Source of the DNA: Glaciozyma antarctica PI12
Taxonomy: Eukaryota > Basidiomycota > Microbotryomycetes > Kriegeriales > Camptobasidiaceae
Direction: 5' to 3'
DNA: 64,000 nucleotides
NCBI GenBank assembly: GCA_002917775.1
Contig: KZ627146.1
Coordinates: forward strand, 77,107 to 141,106
Of this stretch, positions 56,521-64,000 are shown piece after piece. The position numbers and the translations under genes are program-made. The notes beneath the pieces were generated by a model. It was given only the letters and a program-made list of their open reading frames with translations. It did not search any database and had not been told where the DNA came from. Within the stretch, counting starts at the first letter, position 1; each line of letters begins with the position of its first letter.

Positions 56521-58242
56521 CTACTCGGACTCAATCTTCTTAACCCCCTCCTTCCCCTGCTCCATCTCCTGCGCCACCTTCTCCATCCACTCGATACTCT
56601 CCTCCTTCGTAAATCCAGGCATCGTCTGTTCCGCCCGCGTTAGCTCTGTTCGATGCGAGGGAGAGGAGGGACGTACGCCTTGCATCTTCGCATCAGGGTG
56701 TTTGAATCCAATCGGGTTCCAGTCGACATCGCCATCGAGGTTTGCCAGCGTGTGATTAACGAATCTGCGCTCCGAAATCAGCTCCTACTCCCAACCCCGC
56801 TCATCCTCGCCACAAACGACCGACGCTCGGTAGCGAGGCGCAAAGAAATCGAACGTACCGATGACTCGCCTCGTCCGCCCTGACCGCGAGAACCAAATCG
56901 AGCATCGTAGCTTCGTCGTCGAGGCGCCAGTAGTCCTTTGCGATCTGCGGTACGGGCGTCGCTCCTGGAGCCCATTCGGGGATGTTGCCTCGCTTGATCT
57001 CGTCGGCGATTTGGGTGTAGGTTACGCACTGTGAATCGTCGGAGGGTTAGCCTGGCGAGAAGGGGAGACGCAGGGTAGATCGAAAGGGGAGAGCGAGGAA
57101 GATGAACGCACGGCTTCTTCTTCGAGGTAGGCGACGAACCGATGTGCGGCGCGAGGGGAGATCAAGTACGCCAGGAAAAACATGTTGAAGAAGACGCCCT
57201 GCGTTGCGATAACGAGGAGACGGAACGCCTTGGAGGGGTTACGAATCTTCATGAAAGTGAGGACTGCGAAGGAGATCGGTTAGCGAGCGATTTCGATGTG
57301 GAGAGCGGACGACGTACGATGCATCCTCTCGTTCTCAGCCTGCGTCAACAGCAATCAGCTCCCACTCCTGCGTAAACGAGAGAAGCGACAAACCTCCTCG
57401 AGCAGCGCTGCGAAAAAGACAGCATCAGCTCCCATCCCTTGCGAAGCCCCCCGCGCCCAACTCACTATGAATCCACCCCCCATCCCTCTTCATCAACCTC
57501 AAGCTCTTCAAATGCCTCAGCATCCCCGCGACCATCCCCGGTACTCCCGCAATACTCTCCAAAAACAAGATTCGGGCCATCCACTGCTCCTCCGACATGA
57601 CATACCCCTGCTTCCTCAGCTCCGTAAGCGAGAGCCCCTCCTTCCCGTCCTTCTTCAACGCCGCTAGCGCTTCCTCAGGCGAAGCATGCTGCATCACCCA
57701 TCAGCTCCAGCCCCGCCACCAGATCGTAACCGAACTGACCTTGTACCGCGTAACCGTGTCGAACCCCCACCTCGCAAACGCCACCAGACCACTAGAAACC
57801 TTATCCGTGACCGTCTTGCGCTCTTGCCGAACGATCTTGATACTGTTGACCTCCTCGGGCGTATAGACGGGGTGATGGAGGACCCAATCCTCGTGCGCTC
57901 GGGCGTTCCTACGAACGGCGGGCGGGGCGGCCTGTTCCAACTTGTCAGTACCGTCTCAAGAGCGCTGAGAAGGAGGTGCGTACGGTGAGAGGAAGATCGC
58001 GCGGGATCGTATCTGCGCCGAGAGGGGTTCCGGAGTTAGCGTCCGATGGTGAGAAGCGGCGGTGGCGAGACGAGCGTACCAGCTGGATGAGGCTGGAAAG
58101 TATGCTTCTGCTGCTCTTCAGCGCAGAGCTTGGAGTGGGAGGAGAGGTGGCGTCGGGTGTAGAGGCGCGAGAGCTCTGGAGTGGCGATTCGGAGGGCGCG
58201 CGGAGTGGCGCGTAGGCCTACGAGGATTGGAGTGCGGAACAT
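56521..58242 (-). CDS. AOX1: Mitochondrial alternative oxidase
   Basis: Cyanide-insensitive ubiquinol oxidase of the inner mitochondrial membrane; transfers electrons from ubiquinol to oxygen by a di-iron centre. The N-terminus [20 protein letters not shown] is basic and amphipathic, a typical mitochondrial presequence. An upstream in-frame ATG at 58323 would add 27 residues. Di-iron ligand motifs in order: [64 protein letters not shown]. The body is split into about ten exons by 50-60 bp introns. One small exon encodes LLEEAENERMHL. The stop follows GVKKIESE at 56521. All iron-ligand Glu/His positions are present, so the enzyme should be active. Confidence 0.93.
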
Positions 58243-58397
58243 TGGAGCAGATGATATAGCCTTGTGAGCTGAGTTTTGAAGGACACGATAGTGGTGGTCA
58301 AAGAGAGAAAGAGGAGCGCGCATCGGAGTTGTTGAATGCTCGAGTCCGGTCCGCGCCTCTGCTCGAGCCGCGCTACTATTCTGTTGCCCTCCTTTTA

Positions 58398-61300
58398 TTA
58401 CTTCCTACTCAGGATCGTCTTCAACACAGCGACCAGCTCATCCTCTCCCTTCTCATGATCCTTCTCCCACCCCTTAACGACCCCTCCAACCATCTTGATC
58501 CTCTCCACCTCTGAATGCTCGTTCAGCCATCGTACATACTCCGATTCCGTCCATCCATGCACCCGATGCGGTAGCGGCAACGACGACCGACTGAGAACGT
58601 GGTGCAAGAGTATGAGGGACGGTACGTCGGTCGTATGAGACGGGAGGGCGAGCTGGGCATTGTCGAGGAAGAGGAGGGGTCGGAATGCTGCGGGTTCGGT
58701 ATCAGCGAACTCGTCCTCGCCCTAGTTCCGTGCACTCGAAACGAACCTCGCAAAGCCTTGAACTGGTCTCCCATCGATGAGAGTCCGAGAGAGTGCGCCG
58801 AAAGGTGTTGCGAAATGGCGAATTCGAGTGCGGTCGTGTCGGCCGTGAGTTTGAGCTTGCCTGCCTCGCCGAGCGGCTTAATGATAGACGCATGAAGGAC
58901 GAACGTCTGCACCGTAAACCTCGCCAGATCGAGCGCCCTACAGCACTCATCAGCTCCCGCCCACGTAGCCTCGAAAGCGAACCAACGCACCACTCCTTCC
59001 CGAGTTCCCCAACGCGATAATTCGCCAGAATCTCCTCCCGCACCAACAGAAGCTTCTCCGTCAAATCTCCCATGTACGCGCTCGCCGCCGTGCCCATCCC
59101 CGGGTTCGCATCCAGCTGCTTCCCGTAATCGACGCGGTGCATCCTCGTGATCGTTGCTGAAAAGTCCCGCCGGATGGCCATGATGAGGGGATTGGCGATG
59201 GCGAGGTAGGCTATGCGAGCTCGCTGTGTATGAGAAAGTTAGCGGCTGTACCAGTTCATGAGAGCGAGAGACGCACCTCGACGGAAGGACGGAGGACTTC
59301 TCGAGTGGCTTCGGTGTGCTCTGGGAGAGCGCGGTGTAGGGGAGACCAGAGGTGGTAGAGCGAGCTCGCAAGATCGGCGTTCGAATGCTGGGAAGGCGTC
59401 GCCAGAGGACCGAGGAGGGAAGTCGCCGAATGATCTTGCGCAACCTGCACCCCGCCCATCAGCGCCCGCATTCGCCAATTTCGAGAACGACTCACCAGAG
59501 CTTCCGCACGCTGAATAAACATCTCCATAGACCGCGCCGCACCCCTCGCGACCGCCTTGACCAGCAAAGGATCGAACCTCGCCGCATCAAGCTCGTTGAC
59601 CACCGCTCTCGCTGCCGAGAGTCCCTCGTTCGCGGTAGGTACTGAAGGCGGTCTTGAAGAGAACGAGGCGGAGAGTGAAGAGGTGATGGAGAAGGAGGAC
59701 GAAACGGACTCGTTGAGTCGGTTGGTGGAGCGGGTGAGGTAGAGAGTCTCGAAGGGGAGGATTGAACGGAGGACGAGGATGGTTTCGGGGCTGGGGAACT
59801 GGTCAGCCAGAGTTTGAGAACGAATAATGAATGGACGCACGACTGGTGCGTTTGCGTGTAGACGGTATCGGTGTGCACAGCGATCTGGGAGAAGAACTCT
59901 TGGAAGAGGCGAAGGAGGCGTGGATAGCCGGTGCTGAGGGTTGTTTGGATAAAAGAAGATGCTGCAGAGAGTTTTCAGCTGATGCGGATTATACGGGCGA
60001 GAAGGAACGCACAGCGAGCAGACTCCTTCGCTTGACTCTCGAGAGACTGCGAGAGTGTCGTCCAGAACATCAAACTCGGCTTGTTGTCCAGCAGCTACGA
60101 CCGCAAATCAGTGCCGAATAGTCGTTCAAGCAAAGAACTTCCTTACAGTCATCGCCTCGTCCAAGAAGCTCGCCTGCGTGTTGGCGTCCTTCTTGAGCTT
60201 GAGCACCTTCTCAAGCGTGTACGCCTGCGCGAGCTCGTAAGCACCAGTGCAAATGACTGAGAAATCTCTTCGACGCACCCGAATGCACACAGCTCCCAAA
60301 TCCGAAATGAGGTACTCCAGCCGCGTCCACATCGCAGCCGTCCACTGCGGCATCGTCACGTTTGTCGGCTCGTTCCTCGCGCGTGACTTGTACACGAACG
60401 CCGACGTCGAATTTGTGCTATCTACATCGTGAGCGGGGTCAGCATTGTTCGCAGCGAGGAGGTTGCGGACGACTCACCCTTCCCTCCGACTTCGCGAGCG
60501 AGAGAAGCCATGTCGAAGCAGGCTTTGATCTTGCGCGAGACGGCCTCGGTGAGATCCGTGACAAGAGATTCAACGAGAGAGGGAAGAACGGAGAGGTTGT
60601 GTGCTGTCTGGAGGCTCGACGCGAGAAGAGGGTTATCCTGCGAGCCCCAGGTCAGCTTCGAATCTCGCGCAGTGGAGCGAGTGTAGAACGCACCAGCTCG
60701 TTCAGTCCTCGCTGGACCGTCGACTCCATCTCCTCCATGACGCGTTGTCGACTGAGCTCCACCGCAGGAACGTTCGTTTCCACGGCCTGGATCGAACGAA
60801 TGGGGAGCAGTGCCTCGGAGTCGTCCTCCCTCCCCCCGCCCTCGCCCCCAGTCGTAAGCAGCATCTCTGTGCACCGAATCAGCTACCAGAAACATTTCCC
60901 AGCCCAAGGAGAACGCACCAATCTCGGCCAGCGTGAGCGCCGCTTCCGCCATCGCCCTCTCCCGCCTCTCCTTCCCCCGCGCTTCCGTACTCGGTCCCAC
61001 GCTATTACCCAGTCCCTCTGCGCCATCGATATCCGCCATCTGTCCCTCGAGTCGCCGCGCCAAGACCGTGAACCTCGAAGCGCGTCGAGCGAGGGAGGAA
61101 GCGCGTCGAAGGCGGGTGAGGAGGGTGAGGGAGGAGGAGAGGGAGGAGTGAGGAACTGTGATCTTTCGCCGGAGTCTGTAGAGCTCTGTTTAGCTGTTGC
61201 TGCTGCTGTAGGGAGAGAGGAAGGACGAACCGAGCTACGCCGCCTTCCACCTCTGCTAGACCTCGTCGGACAGCTCCCAAGTCTCCGTCCAGCCCTCCTA

Positions 61301-61752
61301 AGCTCGCAGCTTGCAGCAGCAGCTCCGAATGGTGCTTCGTGATCTGAACCGTACCCGCATCAGCTCCACAACTCGCGCCAGAGAACGAGAGACAACACGC
61401 ACCTCCCCCTTGAGCTGCCGACTAAGGTCCTCCACGCCAAAGTTCAGTCGCGCAAGTGCAGCGCTGACATCCCCTCCGTCCTCTCCTGCACCTCCCAGCC
61501 CTTTCATGAACCCGCCGACGGGCCCTGGTCCGCTCGCTGCGCCATCCGCCTTCGCGTCTGTTGAAGGTGGAGGGTACGGCTCGTTGTTGACGATCGAGTG
61601 GGCGAAGGAATTGGCGTTAAAGGAGGGGTGGAGGAAGGTGGCGTACTCTGTGCACGAGGAGCGCTAGGTTAGCTGATGAGAGCTGGACGGAGGGCAGAGG
61701 TAGCCGGACCTGTCTGTAGATCTGGCGCGGCAGGGGCTGGAGGAGGAGCCAT
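58398..61752 (-). CDS. COG5: Conserved oligomeric Golgi complex subunit 5 (COG5)
   Basis: Lobe-B subunit of the COG tether that recycles Golgi enzymes. The start MAPPPAPAAPDLQT joins EYATFLHPSFNANSFAHSIV through an intron whose acceptor is CACAG; this matches the FL.PSF...A N-terminus of COG5. Other COG5-like parts: LRRKITVPHSSLSSSLTLLT, RLRRASSLARRASRFTVLAR, RQRVMEEMESTVQRGLNE, LYHLWSPLHRALPEHTEATR, YRVGELGKEWALDLARFTVQ, LEFAISQHLSAHSLGLSSMG, FKALRSFRPLLFLDN, ending KTILSRK. The upstream frame to 61896 lacks an ATG. Many introns of 50-70 bp. Length (about 870 aa) fits the family. Identification rests on motif order and is strong at both ends. Confidence 0.8.
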
Positions 61753-62036
61753 GAGCTGCTTGCTCTGCTTAGCTCCAAGATCTGGCTTCGGTGGGCGAGA
61801 GTAAGGCTGTGCGTTGGAGGGTGGTTGCGGAGAAGGAGAGCGTCGTTGCCGTCGCTCCGCTGGTTGTCCTCCTGCCGTCACATCGACGTCGGCCAACTCG
61901 GTCAGGAGCTACTTTAGGACACGAGGACACGCTTTCTCTTGCGTGTAACCTTTCAGTGCCGCTCGTGCAGACTCGGGTGCGTCCTCCGCGCCTGGTGACC
62001 CTCTGAGGAGCTGACGTCTCTGGTCCGCCAGCTACG

Positions 62037-62329
62037 ATGCCAACGCTCTCCTCCCTCGCTCCCGAGCTCCTCCTGGACATCTTCTTGAGCTCAGTCTTGA
62101 CCCCATCGAAGGCGACTCCACTCTTCGCGCCAACTATCCTCACCTCCGCCAACTCGCTCTCGTCGCGCGCTCCTGGGCCGCCTCCGCGCAGGTCCTTCTC
62201 TCGAGGCGAGTGGAGATCCATTCCGAAGAGCAAGGGAAAGGCTGGATGGAGAGTCAGGCGCAGCTCGACGACTCAGCTGAGGCTTCGGGAGACGACGAAG
62301 GCCGACCTGGTGGGGACCGAAGCGCCTGA
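62037..62329 (+). pseudogene. F-box/LRR-like fragment, copy 4, frameshifted and truncated
   Basis: MPTLSSLAPELLLDIFLSSV is a close match to the start of copy 3. After LTP the frame must slip within the CCCC at about 62102 to continue as IEGDSTLRANYPHLRQLALV and ARSWAASAQVLLSRRVEIHS, again copy 3-like (LVARAWTAPAQLLLWRRTEL). It then ends at a TGA at 62327-62329, without the LRR part in frame. Leu/Pro-rich scraps to about 62880 (LPHQLSRFQLSLHW resembles APTLRHFTIRLGW) may be the rest of the old gene. Confidence 0.65.
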
Positions 62330-63171
62330 TTATCTGCTCTCTTCGGCGATACAGCTTGCTGTGTTTTCGGCTCGTTACCGCTACTGATCAGTTGCTCCTC
62401 TCTCATACTCGCTGTCGTTTAAGGCCATGGCCGGCAGAAATCCGCGGGCTTTTCTGCCTCTGGGCAAGCACCTGCTCTGGCGCTGATCTTGCCTGCTTCT
62501 CCTGCTCTTCCCGCCATCACAATGCTCTTTTTCCTTCACCGACGCCATCCCTACGCTGACCTCGATGACAGTCATCTTCAGTCCCTCTCCTCTCCACCTC
62601 AGTCCTCCTCAAGATCCTCTCCTACCTCGTCCCTCCGCCCTCCTTCACCCGCTTCGCCTCCCGCTCTCTCCAGCTCCCGCAAGTTCGGCCTCGTCTCTCA
62701 CGCCTAGCTGGCACGCCGTCGCCCAGCCAGAGCCGCTTGCGCACCCAGTTCTACGGATGAACCGAGGAGCTTGGACGCTCCTCAACCGGTCCCTCCCCTG
62801 CTTCTCCCCCACCAGCTGTCCCGGTTTCAACTCTCTCTCCATTGGCTACGGCTCATACGTCACAGAATTCTAACCGCTCCTCTCCCGAATCCAACACCTC
62901 ACCCACGGCCTCTTCGCGCCCTCTGCTTACCTTCTTCGCCTCAATCAGTAAGGAATCGAGCAGACGGTGAATAGAGAATCAGGGACGATGAGGAGTCTAG
63001 GGAAGTGGGAGAGAACACGCGGGGTGCGAGTATCAGGGCAATCGGTCTGCGATCTGCCGAGCATGAAAGGGAATCAGTATAGGCTGCTGAGGGCTGATTA
63101 GACGCGCGAACACGCCCCACGCTGCGATAGGATTGTTCTTGTCAAGCGCGTGCTGAGTTTCCAGCTGAGGA
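62330..63171. other. No intact gene; possible LRR scraps
   Basis: Possible decayed 3' half of the F-box fragment up to about 62880. Beyond that nothing recognisable. Confidence 0.4.
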
Positions 63172-63253
63172 GCCACGAAGCGGCTGCAAACAAAACAGTC
63201 TCGCTAGCGAGGTTGCGAAGGGTGACGCCAGGAAGGAGGATTGGCGCGGCCTC
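63172..63253 (-). repeat. Dispersed repeat, copy B
   Basis: Inverted relative to copy A at 49153-49229 and nearly identical to it. Runs straight into the terminal gap. Confidence 0.8.
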
Positions 63254-63255
63254 NC

Positions 63256-64000
63256 NNNNNNNNNNNNNNNNNNNNNNNNNNNNNNNNNNNNNNNNNNNNN
63301 NNNNNNNNNNNNNNNNNNNNNNNNNNNNNNNNNNNNNNNNNNNNNNNNNNNNNNNNNNNNNNNNNNNNNNNNNNNNNNNNNNNNNNNNNNNNNNNNNNNN
63401 NNNNNNNNNNNNNNNNNNNNNNNNNNNNNNNNNNNNNNNNNNNNNNNNNNNNNNNNNNNNNNNNNNNNNNNNNNNNNNNNNNNNNNNNNNNNNNNNNNNN
63501 NNNNNNNNNNNNNNNNNNNNNNNNNNNNNNNNNNNNNNNNNNNNNNNNNNNNNNNNNNNNNNNNNNNNNNNNNNNNNNNNNNNNNNNNNNNNNNNNNNNN
63601 NNNNNNNNNNNNNNNNNNNNNNNNNNNNNNNNNNNNNNNNNNNNNNNNNNNNNNNNNNNNNNNNNNNNNNNNNNNNNNNNNNNNNNNNNNNNNNNNNNNN
63701 NNNNNNNNNNNNNNNNNNNNNNNNNNNNNNNNNNNNNNNNNNNNNNNNNNNNNNNNNNNNNNNNNNNNNNNNNNNNNNNNNNNNNNNNNNNNNNNNNNNN
63801 NNNNNNNNNNNNNNNNNNNNNNNNNNNNNNNNNNNNNNNNNNNNNNNNNNNNNNNNNNNNNNNNNNNNNNNNNNNNNNNNNNNNNNNNNNNNNNNNNNNN
63901 NNNNNNNNNNNNNNNNNNNNNNNNNNNNNNNNNNNNNNNNNNNNNNNNNNNNNNNNNNNNNNNNNNNNNNNNNNNNNNNNNNNNNNNNNNNNNNNNNNNN
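63256..64000. other. Assembly gap to window end
   Basis: Unresolved N, with a single N also at 63254. Confidence 0.99.

Noticed and set aside
1-64000. tRNA, rRNA, CRISPR or bacterial operon features
   Set aside because: No cloverleaf, rRNA or spaced direct-repeat array was recognised, and intron structure shows a eukaryote.

Overview
The window is the left end of a chromosome of a basidiomycete yeast. It opens with a CCCTAA (TTAGGG) telomere array. The genes are GC-rich and cut by many short introns (about 45-90 bp). Their branch sites read CTGAC or CTAAC, and their donors are often GTGCGT, GTGAGT or GTCCGT. This style, with strong C-runs and CT-rich leaders, fits the Pucciniomycotina, most likely Microbotryomycetes (Rhodotorula/Rhodosporidium/Sporobolomyces type). 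The genus is my inference; the eukaryotic intron structure and the telomere are directly visible.

Layout. 1-126 telomere. 872-2673 (+) cold-shock-domain RNA-binding protein. 3536-5058 (-) Myb/SANT protein. 6067-7324 (+) and 8090-9283 (-) two convergent F-box/LRR-like paralogs. 10446-17355 (-) and 22209-29194 (-) a tandem pair of full-size PDR/ABCG multidrug transporters (here ABC1 and ABC2). A TA-flanked DNA transposon (17557-21211) lies between them, and each gene carries an assembly gap at the same internal place. 30465-35083 (-) kinesin with a long coiled coil. 35468-36575 (-) RNA polymerase III subunit Rpc25. 37243-40393 (-) multi-pass membrane protein of unknown role. 42-47.7 kb has a lysine-rich nuclear-type protein and two more decayed F-box/LRR loci. 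49721-51977 (-) TFIID/SAGA subunit TAF12. 52687-53356 (+) MYND zinc finger protein. 53608-55786 (-) PAQR/Izh-type receptor. 56521-58242 (-) alternative oxidase. 58398-61752 (-) COG5. A frameshifted F-box fragment lies at 62037, and the window ends in an assembly gap.

Most genes are unrelated housekeeping functions: Pol III transcription, TFIID, Golgi tethering, mitochondrial respiration and motor transport. The accessory signal is the F-box/LRR family (two intact, three damaged) and the duplicated drug transporters. The strongest unusual signal is in ABC2. It has a pair of 53-bp introns that differ at only 3 positions, one of them absent from ABC1, and a second pair of related introns flanking a 17-nt exon, both absent from ABC1. 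This looks like recent intron gain by copying within one gene. ABC1 has gained an apparent GC-AG intron. A stretch around the gaps is nearly identical between the two paralogs, introns included, as expected from gene conversion.

Caution: several well-conserved genes show apparent one-base insertions, often in short homopolymers, so some frame breaks are probably consensus errors.
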